A DNA stretch of 64,000 nt from Azospirillum sp. 412522 (GTDB lineage Bacteria > Pseudomonadota > Alphaproteobacteria > Azospirillales > Azospirillaceae), in assembly GCF_019805165.1 (NCBI RefSeq), contig NZ_RWIJ01000001.1, positions 354,081 to 418,080 of the forward strand. The letters run 5' to 3'. Below are positions 54,588-64,000 of the stretch, piece by piece. Each line of letters starts with the position of its first letter. Position 1 is the stretch's first letter. The notes beneath the pieces were generated by a model. It saw only the letters and a list, made by a program, of their open reading frames with translations, was not told the DNA's origin and searched no databases. The translations under genes were made by a program, and so were the position numbers.

Positions 54588-56744
54588 TCACGCCGAGTCG
54601 GCCAAGCGGAAAAGCGTGCTGCCGCTGACCGGATCGGCCTCGACAAGCACCACCTTGACCGCACTGCTGAGGCGGTAGGTCCGCCCCGTCCGCTGCCCGA
54701 CCAGGGCGTGTGCGGCCTCGTCATGCTCGTACCTGTCGTCGGGCAGGCTGCTGGCCGGGATCAGCCCGTCCGCTCCGCTCTCGTCCAGCCGGACGAACAG
54801 CCCGAAGCGGCTGACGCCGGAAATGCGGCCGGCGAAGCGTTCCCCCACCCGGTCGGCCAGGAAAGCGGCGGTGTAGCGGTCGACCGCGTCGCGTTCGGCC
54901 GCCGCGGCACGGCGTTCGGTGCCGGACAGATGCTCGCCGATCTCGGCCAGACGGCCCAGCGTCTCGTCGTCCAGCCCGCCGACTCCCAGCCCCAGCGCGC
55001 GGATCAGCGCCCGGTGGACGATCAGGTCGGCATAGCGGCGGATCGGCGAGGTGAAATGGGCGTAGCGGTGCAGAGCCAGCCCGAAATGGCCGATGTTGTC
55101 CGGACTGTAGGCGGCCTGGGCCTGGGCGCGCAGGATCACTTCGCTGACCAGCGGCGCGTGCGAGTTGCCCTCCACCTTGCGCAGGATGCGGGTGAAATGG
55201 CCGGGTGTCAGATCGGCGCTCTTGCCCAGCGGATGGCCGATCTCCGCCAGGAAACCGCGCAACGCCTCCATCTTCTCCACCGAGGGGCGGTCATGGATGC
55301 GGTAGAGGCCGGGCATGGTGCGGCGCTCCAGCACCTCCGCCGCCGCGACGTTGGCGGCGATCATGAATTCCTCGATCAGCCGGTGGCTGTCGTGGCGCTC
55401 GCGCCTCGCGATCTCGGCGACCCGGCCGCGCTCGTCGATGTGGACGCGGCGTTCCGGCAGGTCCAGTTCCAGGGTGCCGCGCTTGGCGCGGGCTGCGGCA
55501 AGGCGGGCATACGCGCCGAACAGCGGGGCGATTACGCCATCGGCCAGCGGCGCCGTCACCTCGTCCGGCCGGCCGTCGTGGCAGTCCTGCACCTGTTCAT
55601 AGGTCAGCCGCGCCGCCGACCGCATGAGTCCGCGGACCATGCGATGCCGGATCAGCACACCGTTGCGGTCGATCCACAGGTGGAAGGCCAGACAGGCGCG
55701 ATCCTCGCCCGGCCGCAGGGAGCACAGCCCGTTCGACAACGCCTCCGGCAACATCGGCACGACGCGGTCGGGGAAGTAGACGGAGTTGCCGCGCTCGTAA
55801 GCCGTGCGGTCGAGCGCCGATCCGGGGCGCACGTAGTATGATACGTCGGCGATGGCGACGATCAGGTGCCAGCCTTCCGGGTTCTCCGGATCGCCGTCCT
55901 GTTCCGCCCACACCGCGTCGTCGAAGTCGCGGGCGTCGGCGCCGTCGATGGTCACCAGCGGAAGGTCGCGCAGATCCTCCCTCTGCATCAGCGCCGGTAC
56001 CGCCGCCAGCTCCGCCTCGCGCAAGGCGGCGTGCGGGAAGACGGTGGGGATGCCGTGGCCGTGGATGGCGATCAGGCTGAAGGCGCGCGGCTCGTCGGTG
56101 GAGCCCAGGCGCTCCACCACGCGGGCCTGCGGCTGGCCGGCGCGACCGGCCGGCAGGATGTCGGCGAAGACGAGGTCGCCTGGTTCGGCATCGCCGCGGT
56201 TGGGCGGCAGCACCAGGAACTCGGTCTTGTGGCGGCGGTCTGTCGGGTGGATGCGTCCGCCGTCGGCGCTCGGCCGATAGACGCCGAGGATGCGGCCTTC
56301 GCGCTCACCGTCTATGCGGCGGATGACGCGGGCCTCGTAAAGGCGGTCGTTGATGCGGGCAAGCTTGGCCAGCAGGGTGTCGCCGACGGCCAACGGCTTG
56401 TCCTCGCCGCGTGACTTCCGTTCCGGCAGCACGAAGATGCGCGGCGGGTTGCCTTCGCCGGTCCAGGTCAGCGGCCGTGCCGCCGGCTCGCCGTCGGCAT
56501 CGATGCCGGTGACCAGCAGCACGGCGACGGCCGGCAGCGACTGCGGCGGGGCCATGCGCTTGTTGCGCCCGCGCTCCACCGTGCCGTCGGCTTCGAGCTC
56601 GCGCAGCAGATCCTTCAGCATCTCGCGGTCGGCCGATCCGGACAGCTTGAAGGCGCGGGCGATCTCGCGCTTGCCGACGGGGGTGGTGCTGGACCGGATG
56701 AAGGCGAGGATGGTGTCCTTGCTGGGGAAATGACTGTCGGTCAC
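54588..56744 (-). CDS. rnr: ribonuclease R
   Basis: 718 aa. Winged-helix start (MTDSHFPSKDTILAFIRSSTTPVGKREIARAF), cold-shock domains, the RNB catalytic domain with TIDGADARDFDDAVWAEQD (metal Asp cluster) and IADVSYYVRPGSALDRTAYERGNSVYFPDRVVPMLPEALSN, and a C-terminal S1 domain (FAGRISGVSRFGLFVRLDE). 3'-5' exoribonuclease for structured RNA. It ends without the long basic tail seen in some homologues. Confidence 0.97.
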   Translation of the reverse strand: MTDSHFPSKDTILAFIRSSTTPVGKREIARAFKLSGSADREMLKDLLRELEADGTVERGRNKRMAPPQSLPAVAVLLVTGIDADGEPAARPLTWTGEGNPPRIFVLPERKSRGEDKPLAVGDTLLAKLARINDRLYEARVIRRIDGEREGRILGVYRPSADGGRIHPTDRRHKTEFLVLPPNRGDAEPGDLVFADILPAGRAGQPQARVVERLGSTDEPRAFSLIAIHGHGIPTVFPHAALREAELAAVPALMQREDLRDLPLVTIDGADARDFDDAVWAEQDGDPENPEGWHLIVAIADVSYYVRPGSALDRTAYERGNSVYFPDRVVPMLPEALSNGLCSLRPGEDRACLAFHLWIDRNGVLIRHRMVRGLMRSAARLTYEQVQDCHDGRPDEVTAPLADGVIAPLFGAYARLAAARAKRGTLELDLPERRVHIDERGRVAEIARRERHDSHRLIEEFMIAANVAAAEVLERRTMPGLYRIHDRPSVEKMEALRGFLAEIGHPLGKSADLTPGHFTRILRKVEGNSHAPLVSEVILRAQAQAAYSPDNIGHFGLALHRYAHFTSPIRRYADLIVHRALIRALGLGVGGLDDETLGRLAEIGEHLSGTERRAAAAERDAVDRYTAAFLADRVGERFAGRISGVSRFGLFVRLDESGADGLIPASSLPDDRYEHDEAAHALVGQRTGRTYRLSSAVKVVLVEADPVSGSTLFRLADSA

Positions 56745-56792
56745 TGGGCGGGGAGTCCGTCGGTTCTTGTCGCTGCCAAGGCTATATAGAGA

Positions 56793-57401
56793 TCATTCCG
56801 CGCCGGGGCTCGTCGCCCAGGGCCTGCCGGCCATCGCGCGGATGGCGTCGCTGCGCTCCACCACCTCGCGGAAGCCGGCGAGGGGGAAGCGGACCTCGGT
56901 CTTCTCCCCGGACGGCGATTGGCCGACGATGGAGACCTCCGGCGCCGTGGCGATCTTCTCCATCATGCGGCGGTTGAGGTCGGGATCGGTCACGGCACAG
57001 GTGTTGGTCTCGAACCGGTAGGGCTTGCAGGGGGAGTCCGGCTTGAACACCGCCCGATCGGCCCAGACACGCACCAGCCTGTCCAAATCCAGCGATTCGG
57101 CGGAGACCCGGAAGCGCAACCCCTCGCGCCAGCGCTCCGTCGAGCGGAGCCAGACCAGACGGGCGGTGCGGTCGTTGACGCCGCGGGCGGTCAACTCGCA
57201 CTCCACCTGCCGGGTGCCGGTCCAGAGCTGGCAATAGAGCTTCCAGCTCTTGAAGGTCTCGTCGAATTCCCGGAAGGACTTGTCGTCCGCCATGGCCACC
57301 GACGTGGCGGCGGAGGTCACGGCGGCCAGCATCGCCAGAGCGAGGATCAGGCGCTGTCCGTGGCGAAGGGCGGGCATGGGGCCGGGCATGGGGCCGGGCA
57401 T
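56793..57401 (-). CDS. periplasmic protein of unknown function (IalB-like outline)
   Basis: 202 aa. Signal peptide (LILALAMLAAVTSAATSVAMA), then WKLYCQLWTGTRQVECELTARG with two Cys, and a later Cys pair (CKPYRFETNTC). The layout, W-x-x-x-C ... C then a beta-rich domain, recalls invasion-locus B proteins, but the match is weak. The N-terminus has three in-frame Met in a repeat MPGPMPGPMPA. ATG 57401 has GGGAG. Starts 7 bp after aroC. Confidence 0.6.
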   Translation of the reverse strand: MPGPMPGPMPALRHGQRLILALAMLAAVTSAATSVAMADDKSFREFDETFKSWKLYCQLWTGTRQVECELTARGVNDRTARLVWLRSTERWREGLRFRVSAESLDLDRLVRVWADRAVFKPDSPCKPYRFETNTCAVTDPDLNRRMMEKIATAPEVSIVGQSPSGEKTEVRFPLAGFREVVERSDAIRAMAGRPWATSPGAE

Positions 57402-57408
57402 GGGATTG

Positions 57409-58488
57409 TCACTCCCGCCGTTCGGCCCGCCGCCGCAGCAGATGGTCGGCCAGCACGCAGGCCATCATGGCCTCGCCCACCGGCACGGCGCGGATGCCGA
57501 CGCAGGGGTCGTGGCGGCCCTTGGTCAGGATGTCGGTGTCGTTGCCGGCGGTGTCCACCGTCTGGCGCGGCGTCAGGATCGAGCTGGTCGGCTTTACCGC
57601 GAAGCGCACGACGATGTCCTGCCCGGTGGAGATGCCGCCCAGGATCCCGCCGGCATTGTTCGTCAGGAACTGCGGCTGGCCGTCCGGACCCATGCGCATC
57701 TGGTCGGCGTTGTCCTCGCCGGTCAGTTCGGCGGCGGCGAAGCCGTTGCCGATCTCGACCCCCTTCACCGCGTTGATCGTCATCATCGCGCAGGCGAGGT
57801 CGCTGTCCAGCTTGTCGTAGAGCGGATCGCCCAGCCCCACCGGCACGCTGGACGCCACCAGTTCCACCACCGCGCCGACCGACGAGCCGCTCTTGCGGAT
57901 GCCGTCGAGATACTCGGCCCATTGGGTGGCGGCGACCGGGTCGGGGCAGAAGAAGGGGTTGTTGTCGATCTCGGCCCAGTCCCAGCGGCTGCGGTCGATC
58001 TTGTGCGGGCCGACCTGCACCAGCGCGCCGCGCACCTGGATGGCGGTGCCCAGCACCTTGCGCGCCACCGCCCCGGCGGCGACCCGGCAGGCGGTTTCTC
58101 GCGCCGAGGAGCGGCCGCCGCCGCGGTAATCGCGGATGCCGTATTTCTGCCAGTAGGTGTAGTCGGCATGGCCGGGACGGAATTTGCCGGCGATGTCGCT
58201 GTAGTCCTTGGAGCGCTGGTCGGTGTTCTCGATCAGCAGCGAGATCGGCGTGCCGGTCGTCTTGCCCTCGAACACTCCGGAGAGGATCTTCACCTGATCG
58301 GGTTCCTGGCGCTGGGTGGTGTAGCGCGACTGGCCGGGCCGGCGCTTGTCCATCCAGGGCTGGATGTCGGTTTCCGCCACGAGGTCGAGCAGCGACGGGC
58401 AGCCGTCGACGACGACGCCGATGGCCGGGCCGTGGCTTTCGCCCCAGGTGGTGAAGCGGAAAAGCGTGCCGAAGCTGTTGCCGGCCAT
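57409..58488 (-). CDS. aroC: chorismate synthase
   Basis: 359 aa. Signatures [65 protein letters not shown] and [17 protein letters not shown]. Last step of the shikimate pathway, with reduced FMN. ATG 58488; the longer frame adds an unsupported N-terminus. Confidence 0.97.
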   Translation of the reverse strand: MAGNSFGTLFRFTTWGESHGPAIGVVVDGCPSLLDLVAETDIQPWMDKRRPGQSRYTTQRQEPDQVKILSGVFEGKTTGTPISLLIENTDQRSKDYSDIAGKFRPGHADYTYWQKYGIRDYRGGGRSSARETACRVAAGAVARKVLGTAIQVRGALVQVGPHKIDRSRWDWAEIDNNPFFCPDPVAATQWAEYLDGIRKSGSSVGAVVELVASSVPVGLGDPLYDKLDSDLACAMMTINAVKGVEIGNGFAAAELTGEDNADQMRMGPDGQPQFLTNNAGGILGGISTGQDIVVRFAVKPTSSILTPRQTVDTAGNDTDILTKGRHDPCVGIRAVPVGEAMMACVLADHLLRRRAERRE

Positions 58489-58622
58489 GGTGACATCCTC
58501 CCGAAACGAACCCGCGCCTGCGACTTCACGACTGTGAAAACATGCGCGTTTCTTGCGGCCTTTCGGCGGCAAGGTCAAGGAAGCGATGTGCCGATTTTAA
58601 GGGGGAGTTTTAAAAGAGGGAA

Positions 58623-58697
<75 letters not shown>

Positions 58698-58733
58698 GCC
58701 AGATGCAGGCGCCCCATGACAGGATCGGCGGAA

Positions 58734-58808
<75 letters not shown>

Positions 58809-58969
58809 CCCGATAACCGATCATCGCCGGGGCGATGCGTTCGGGTGAGGCGTTCAGGCTTGACCGCCCCCCGAAGTGGCGCGGGTTATGCCACAGGCCT
58901 TTTGGGGATGCAAGCGCTTAAAGTCGCTCCATGACCCACTTTTTTCCGGCCCCGTTTTGAGGCCCCGAA

Positions 58970-60904
58970 TCACGCCTGTGTCGCCGCGGGCGGAAGCACC
59001 GCCTCGGCACGGAAGTCGGGCACGACGGTGCCGAGGATCGACAGCACCCGCTCGCCGTCGCCGGACCGCGCCGCCGCTTCCAGATCGCCCACTGCACGAT
59101 TGATCAGCGCGTAGTCGATCAGCCTGGGGGAGGCGAGGAAGACGCCGTCGGCCTCGGTGCGGCTCGGCGCCTCCGCCGCGGTCAGGATTTCCTCGAACAG
59201 CTTCTCGCCGGGACGCAGGCCGGTATAGGCGATCCCGATGTCGACGCCGGGGCGATAGCCGGCCAGCCGGATCATCTGGCGGGCGAGGTCGGCGATCTTC
59301 ACCGGCTCGCCCATGTCCAGAACCAGGATCTTGCCGCGGTCCTCCGCCCGGGTGGCGCCGTGGGCCGAGGCCTGCAGCACCAGCTCCACCGCCTCGCGCA
59401 CCGTCATGAAATAGCGGCGCATGTCGGGGTGGGTGACGGTCAGCGGGCCGCCCTTCGCCAGCTGCCGGGTGAACAGCGGCACCACCGACCCCGAGGAACC
59501 CAGCACGTTGCCGAAGCGCACGGTCATGTAGCGGGTGGCATGCTCCGTCCCGTCGCGCGGCGGCAGCACGTCCAGCGCCTGGCAATAGGTCTCGGCGAAC
59601 CGTTTGGCCGCCCCCATCACGCTGGTCGGGCGGATCGCCTTGTCGGTGGAGATCAGCACCATGGCGAGGCAGCCGGCGGCCCGCGCCGCATCGGCCACGT
59701 TGCGGGTGCCGATGACGTTGGTCAGCGCCCCCTCGCACGGGTTGGCTTCCACCAGCGGCACATGTTTCAACGCGGCCGCATGGAAGACCAGGGCGGGGCG
59801 TTCGTCCTGGAACAGGCGCATGACGCGGTCGCGGTCGCGCACGTCGGCGATCACCGCACGGGTGTCGAGATCCGGGAATCTTTCCCGCACCTCCATCTCG
59901 ATGCTGTAGAGGTTGAACTCGCCGGCATCGAGCAGGATCAGCCGTTCCGGTTCCAGCGCGGCGATCTGGCGGACCAGCTCGCTGCCGATGGTGCCGCCTG
60001 CTCCGGTGACGATCACCCGCCGCCCGCCGACCAGCCCGGATATGGCGCCGCGATCCAGCACCGCCTGCGGCCGGCCCAGCAGATCCTCCAGGGCGATCGG
60101 CCGCACCTCGACGCCCTTGCCTTCACCGAGAGCCGACTTGAACTCGGTCAGGCTGGGCAGGCGGGACAGAACGAGGCCCAGCGTCTCCGCCCGGTCGAGC
60201 AGGCTGCGCAGGGTCGACCCCTTCAGCTCGGCGTTGCCCTTGGTGACGATCAGCCGCTGCGGCCGCTCGTGCTTGCGCTCCAGTGCCTGGACCACCTGTT
60301 CCAGATCGTCGGGGCCGCCCAGGACCGGCACGCCGCGCACGGCGTGGCCGACCCGCCGGCCCTTGTCGTCCAGGATGCCGACGACGCGATAGGCCGACTG
60401 GCCCGGCTGGTCGAGCGAGCGGATGAACAGCTCCGCCGCATCGCCGACGCCCAGCAGCAGGACGGGAATGCGCGGAACGCCCTCCACCGCCTCCGCCCAG
60501 CTGAACCGGCGGTCCTTCAGGAAGCGGTAGGCGAAGCGCGGTCCGCCGAGCAGAAGCATCTGCACCAGCCATAGGATCGGCGGCAGCGACCGCGGCAGCA
60601 GCTCTGCGCGCGTCAGCAGGAACATCGACAGGACGAAACACAGGACCGCCACCGTGACGGCACGCACCACCTGCATCAGGTCGGGGATGGAGGCGTAGCG
60701 CCAGATGCCGCGGTAAAGCCCGAACAGCAGGAAGACGACCGCCGAAACACCGACCAGCACAGGCAGCGCGATGGTCAGCGCATCGGAGTAGAGGTCGAAG
60801 GCGGAGCCGCCCACCCGCAGGTACAAGGCGACGACCAGGGCGACCCCGGTCATCACCAGATCGTGCAGGAATACCAGGAATGCCCGTGCGGACGGGATAC
60901 GCAT
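58970..60904 (-). CDS. CapD/WbpM-type membrane nucleotide-sugar dehydratase/epimerase
   Basis: 644 aa. Four N-terminal membrane helices (~10-120), a nucleotide-binding middle domain (RIPVLLLGVGDAAELFIRSLDQ), and an SDR domain: TGAGGTIGSELVRQIA (~293), LVFHAAALKHVPLVE, and STDKAIRPTSVMGAAKR, where Met replaces the usual catalytic Tyr as in this inverting 4,6-dehydratase class. Acts on UDP-GlcNAc-type sugars for surface polysaccharide or glycan synthesis. 79 bp downstream of the epimerase gene. Confidence 0.92.
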   Translation of the reverse strand: MRIPSARAFLVFLHDLVMTGVALVVALYLRVGGSAFDLYSDALTIALPVLVGVSAVVFLLFGLYRGIWRYASIPDLMQVVRAVTVAVLCFVLSMFLLTRAELLPRSLPPILWLVQMLLLGGPRFAYRFLKDRRFSWAEAVEGVPRIPVLLLGVGDAAELFIRSLDQPGQSAYRVVGILDDKGRRVGHAVRGVPVLGGPDDLEQVVQALERKHERPQRLIVTKGNAELKGSTLRSLLDRAETLGLVLSRLPSLTEFKSALGEGKGVEVRPIALEDLLGRPQAVLDRGAISGLVGGRRVIVTGAGGTIGSELVRQIAALEPERLILLDAGEFNLYSIEMEVRERFPDLDTRAVIADVRDRDRVMRLFQDERPALVFHAAALKHVPLVEANPCEGALTNVIGTRNVADAARAAGCLAMVLISTDKAIRPTSVMGAAKRFAETYCQALDVLPPRDGTEHATRYMTVRFGNVLGSSGSVVPLFTRQLAKGGPLTVTHPDMRRYFMTVREAVELVLQASAHGATRAEDRGKILVLDMGEPVKIADLARQMIRLAGYRPGVDIGIAYTGLRPGEKLFEEILTAAEAPSRTEADGVFLASPRLIDYALINRAVGDLEAAARSGDGERVLSILGTVVPDFRAEAVLPPAATQA

Positions 60905-60983
60905 GCCGCTAAACCTTGTTCATTCGCCGGCTTGTGTCTTCATGGGATCGCCCGCGCCAGCCATGGCGGGGCCGGTCCCGTGA

Positions 60984-61928
60984 TCAGCCGCGGGAAGCTT
61001 TGAACCATTCCGCGGTGGCGCGCAACCCGGACGCAAGGTCATGGGGCGGGCGCCAACCGAGCCCTTTACGGATGGGAGCATCATCCACCGTCAGCGTGCC
61101 GGCCAGCCGGTCGAACACCGCGCGCGTGCCGGTCAGCGCCGCCCCCAGCGCCATCAGTCCGCGCGGCACCGGGATCAGCCGCGCCGGCCGGCCCAGCGCC
61201 GCGGCGACGGCGCGCACCAGAGCGGCGGTCGATACCGGATCCCCATCCTGGACCAGGAAGGTCCGGCCGGCGGCGTCCGGATGCTCCAGAACCGTTGCCA
61301 CCGCGTCGGCGAGGTTGCCGACATAGATCAGGCTGCGCCGGTTGTGGATGCCGCCCAGCGGCAGCGGCAGGCCGGTCGCCACCAGCTTCACCAGCGCCCG
61401 CATGTTGCCGGCCGCGCCGGGGCCATAGACCAGTGGCGGGCGGATCACCACCGCCTCCATCCCGGTGCGGGCGGAGATCGCCGCCAGCGCCCGCTCGGCC
61501 TCCAGCTTCGAGACGCCGTAGGGGCTGGTCGGGACGGGCGTCGTCGACTCGTCCAGCGGGGTGGGGCGGCTTTCGTCCACCATCGCCTTGACGCTGCTGA
61601 GGAAGACGAAGCGCTTCACCCCGGCCGCCGCGGCCTGCTCCGCCAGACGGACGGTGCCGGCCGTGTTGACGCGGCGGAACTCAGCCAGCGGGTCGGCGGC
61701 CTTGTCGCGCATCACATGGACGCGGGCCGCCAGATGGATCACCGCGTCGATATCGGCCAAAGCGGTGGTCCAGTTGGTGTCGGGGCCGATGTCGCCGACC
61801 ACCGTCGGCTCCCACGGCCCGTCCTTCGCGTTGCGCAGGGCGGCGCGTACCCGGTGTCCGCGGGCGGCCAGCAGCGGAGCGGTATGGCGGCCGACGAAGC
61901 CGGTGGCGCCGGTCAGGAGAACGCGCAT
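60984..61928 (-). CDS. NAD-dependent nucleotide-sugar epimerase/dehydratase
   Basis: 314 aa SDR: LLTGATGFVGRHTAPLL at the start, VIHLAARVHVMRD, FLSSVKAM, catalytic YGVSKLEAE (YxxxK) and VVIRPPLVYGPGA. Closest in style to WbpV/Gne-type UDP-GlcNAc or UDP-Glc 4-epimerases of O-antigen clusters. ATG 61928. Likely co-transcribed with the CapD-type gene. Confidence 0.9.
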   Translation of the reverse strand: MRVLLTGATGFVGRHTAPLLAARGHRVRAALRNAKDGPWEPTVVGDIGPDTNWTTALADIDAVIHLAARVHVMRDKAADPLAEFRRVNTAGTVRLAEQAAAAGVKRFVFLSSVKAMVDESRPTPLDESTTPVPTSPYGVSKLEAERALAAISARTGMEAVVIRPPLVYGPGAAGNMRALVKLVATGLPLPLGGIHNRRSLIYVGNLADAVATVLEHPDAAGRTFLVQDGDPVSTAALVRAVAAALGRPARLIPVPRGLMALGAALTGTRAVFDRLAGTLTVDDAPIRKGLGWRPPHDLASGLRATAEWFKASRG

Positions 61929-62101
61929 GGTCGGGAGTATCCGCACTGGATTCGTTCGGTGGACGGAATCTAGGACTTAGTATCCGGTTTGGCCGAGTGA
62001 CGCTACGGCACAAAGTCCCGAGACCCTTTTCCAGCTTTCGGTTGGGGTTGGGAATGGCTATAAGCTGGAGAGGGACGCGTGAATAAGGACGCTACCAAGA
62101 C

Positions 62102-63151
62102 ATGTCACACATCGTCGACGGTGCAAATGATCGGCACAGCCGGATCATCATCGTCAGTTTTAATTGCGCCGATTTCGTCAACCGCGTCATTGGCTGTCTG
62201 CTCGACCAGACCGATCCCGCCTTCGAGGTGGTGATCGTCGACAATGCCTCGAAAGATGTCGACGGTATCGCCTTGCCCGCCGATCCGCGGTTCCGCATGG
62301 TCCGGCTGGACGAGAATGTTGGCTTCGCCAAGGCCAACAACATCGGTGCTGCCGGCGCCACCGTCCCCTGGATCGTCACGCTGAACCCCGACGCCTTTCC
62401 GCGCCGGGACTGGATGGAGCGGTTGCAGGCCGCCGCCCAAGCGCAGCCCGACGTGGCGATGTTCGGATCGACCCAGCTCTTCTCGCACGACCCGCGCATG
62501 ATCGACGGCGAGGGCGACCAGTATTCCATCTTCGGCTTCGCCTGGCGGGTCAATTACCGCCGCATGCTGAAGCCGCCCTACTACAGCGGCGCCGTCTTCT
62601 CGCCCTGCGCCGCCGCCGCCATGTATCGCCGCGACCGTTTCGAGGCGGTCGGCGGCTTCGACGAGGATTTCTTCTGCTACTGCGAGGATGTCGATCTCGG
62701 TTTCCGCATCCGCCTCGCCGGCGGTCCGGCGGTCCAGGTCGGCGACGCGGTGGTGGAGCATGTCAGCAGCGGCGTTTCCAAACAGTACGGCACCTTTGCC
62801 CAGTATCACGGCGTGCGGAACCTGGTCTGGACCATGGTGAAGAACATGCCGCTGCCGCTGCTGCCGCTGGCCTTTTTCGGTCATTCGCTCTTGGTGGTCT
62901 ATCTGGTGTTCCGCAGCCTGGGCAGCGGGCGCACCGGAGCGATCGGCCGGGGCATCCGCGATGCGCTGCGCGGCCTGCCGCGCATGATCGCCAAGCGTCG
63001 GGTCATCCAGCGGGACCGAAAGGTGTCGCTGGGGCAAGTCGCCCGCATGATCGCCTGGAATCCGTTGCTGTTGAAGACCCGCGGCCGGCCGGGCCCGGGA
63101 AGATCACATCCCTCAGACCAGCCGCCAGCCGTGGGTATTGAAAAAGCGTAA
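62102..63151 (+). CDS. family 2 glycosyltransferase (rhamnosyl-type)
   Basis: 349 aa. GT2 fold: IIIVSFNCADFVNRVI, VVIVDNASKD, FAKANNIGA, LNPDAFP (DxD equivalent), and GGFDEDFFCYCEDVDLGFRIRLAGG acceptor-side motif (ED). Two C-terminal hydrophobic stretches (LPLLPLAFFGHSLLVVYLVF) suggest membrane association. It overlaps the opposing transferase gene by 39 bp at the 3' end. Confidence 0.92.
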   Translation: MSHIVDGANDRHSRIIIVSFNCADFVNRVIGCLLDQTDPAFEVVIVDNASKDVDGIALPADPRFRMVRLDENVGFAKANNIGAAGATVPWIVTLNPDAFPRRDWMERLQAAAQAQPDVAMFGSTQLFSHDPRMIDGEGDQYSIFGFAWRVNYRRMLKPPYYSGAVFSPCAAAAMYRRDRFEAVGGFDEDFFCYCEDVDLGFRIRLAGGPAVQVGDAVVEHVSSGVSKQYGTFAQYHGVRNLVWTMVKNMPLPLLPLAFFGHSLLVVYLVFRSLGSGRTGAIGRGIRDALRGLPRMIAKRRVIQRDRKVSLGQVARMIAWNPLLLKTRGRPGPGRSHPSDQPPAVGIEKA

Positions 63152-63952
63152 GGCGGAGCGGGCGAACATGCGGATGTGCGCGCCACCTTTGCGCGCCGCC
63201 TTGCCGCCGAAATGCACCATGCGCACCTCCGGCACATAGGCGATCTCACCCAGCGCCATCGCCCGGCGCGACAGGTCGAAATCCTCGAAATACAGGAAAT
63301 AGCCGTCGTCGAAGCCGCCAAGCCGGGCCAGCGCGTCGCGCCGGAACAGCATGAAGGCGCCGCTGACCTGCTCCAGGCCGGTCACGACGGCATCGCGGGT
63401 GACGTCGCGCATCTCGTAGCGCTCAAGCCGGCGGGCGAACAGCCGCTTCACGGAGGCGGGGGCGAAGGCGCGCAGCCCCAGGTCAAGCACGGTCGGCCGC
63501 CGCTTGCACAGAAACTCCTGCTCGCCCGACGGGCCGAAAACCTTCGGCGTCAACAGCACCGTGCGAGGATGGGCCTCCATGTAGCGCCAGCCGGCGAGCA
63601 GCGCGCCCGGTTCGAGCAGGATGTCGTAATTCAGGATCAGGTGGTAAGGCGCGTCGCCCTGACGTATGGCCAGATTGTGCCCCGCGCCATAGCCGACATT
63701 GCCCTGGCCGGCGATCAGTGTCACCGGAGGACGGCCGGCCTCGGCATAGCGGTCCAGCAGCGCCCGGAACGGGTTGGACCCTGTGTCGCTGCCCTTTGGT
63801 GCGCCATTGTCGACGATCCACAGCCGTGTCCGCACCCCGGCGCCCTCCGCCAGCCGGTCGGTCGCGGCGGCGATGCTGTCGAGCGAGCGGGCGAGCAGGT
63901 CTGGATCGGGATGGTAGAGAACGACGGACAGGTCGAGGAAAGCGGTGATCAT
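63113..63952 (-). CDS. family 2 glycosyltransferase
   Basis: 279 aa. LSVVLYHPDPDLLARSLDSI, LWIVDNGAPKG, QGNVGYGAGHNLAIR, LNYDILLEPG and GGFDDGYFLYFEDFDLSRRAMALGE. Same family as the previous gene but a different subgroup. Convergent overlap with it; starts five bp after the stop of another minus-strand frame that enters from the right. Confidence 0.92.
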   Translation of the reverse strand: MITAFLDLSVVLYHPDPDLLARSLDSIAAATDRLAEGAGVRTRLWIVDNGAPKGSDTGSNPFRALLDRYAEAGRPPVTLIAGQGNVGYGAGHNLAIRQGDAPYHLILNYDILLEPGALLAGWRYMEAHPRTVLLTPKVFGPSGEQEFLCKRRPTVLDLGLRAFAPASVKRLFARRLERYEMRDVTRDAVVTGLEQVSGAFMLFRRDALARLGGFDDGYFLYFEDFDLSRRAMALGEIAYVPEVRMVHFGGKAARKGGAHIRMFARSALRFFNTHGWRLV

Positions 63953-63957
63953 GGTGC

Positions 63958-64000
63958 TCAGGCTCTCGACATGCGCGTCAGAGTCGCCAGCAGCAGCGCG
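63958..64000 (-). CDS. 3' end of an unidentified gene
   Basis: The last 13 codons of a minus-strand frame (ALLLATLTRMSRA then TGA) before the glycosyltransferase start, five bp apart. Hydrophobic; probably an upstream member of the same polysaccharide operon. Identity cannot be told. Confidence 0.35.
   Translation of the reverse strand, partial: ALLLATLTRMSRA

Noticed and set aside
54490..54600. tRNA-like D-arm (GCGCAATGGCAACGC on the minus strand) between rnr and the S41 peptidase gene
   Set aside because: No matching acceptor stem, anticodon arm or GGTTCRA T-loop could be found.

Overview
The window is GC-rich DNA from an alphaproteobacterium, most like Azospirillum or a close relative in the Rhodospirillales. 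That is an inference from three things: an oxygen-responsive type of NifA next to nifB-fdxN, an NDUFAF7-type methyltransferase beside lgt, and strong third-codon GC. No 16S rRNA is present. Most genes lie on the minus strand.

1-4.7 kb (plus): a compact cassette. It holds the 3' end of a repetitive Ala/Ser-rich reading frame, then a YcaO cyclodehydratase-like protein, a TfuA-domain protein, a ThiS/MoaD-like sulfur carrier ending in GG, and a rhodanese-ThiF fusion. Together they look like a self-contained sulfur-transfer (thioamidation-type) peptide modification pathway. This is the best candidate in the window for an undescribed system.

4.7-14.6 kb (minus): two signalling operons. One is a receiver-PAS-kinase, a PAS kinase and a single-domain receiver. 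The other is a receiver, a degenerate kinase fused to an intact DEDDh exonuclease, a CbrX-like small membrane protein and a CbrA-like transporter-kinase. 14.7-19.1 kb: a SPOR protein, TatA, a YciB-type septation protein, a DUF4337-type protein and an LpxR-type outer-membrane protein.

19.2-30 kb (minus): the nitrogen-fixation region. nifA is followed by a cyclase-FHA gene. A sigma-54 promoter with two NifA boxes then drives nifB-fdxN-TPR-LRV-nifZ-nifZ-nifS-nifT-(small nif protein)-(DegT-like)-(SIR2-like). The last two are unusual passengers, and the DegT-like protein lacks the PLP-binding lysine. 30.3-33 kb (plus): TetR, membrane fusion protein and ABC ATPase, with no permease.

33-40 kb: small proteins, a hybrid histidine kinase, a TorD-like chaperone, an AhpD-like protein and a divergent CI/Cro-like pair sharing ATACC-N5-GGTAT-like sites. 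39.7-48.7 kb (minus): prs, pgeF, an NDUFAF7-like gene, lgt, hldD, leuA (preceded by what looks like a leaderless leucine attenuation peptide), lrgB/lrgA and a TadG-like protein. 49.4-58.8 kb: a degenerate paralogue of the sensor-exonuclease, egtB, rpmG, a CtpA-type protease, rnr, a periplasmic protein, aroC and two identical tRNA-Thr(GGT) genes. 59-64 kb: a polysaccharide region with a CapD-type dehydratase/epimerase, an NDP-sugar epimerase and two family 2 glycosyltransferases.

Most genes are assigned from recognisable family motifs read by eye. No database search was possible.
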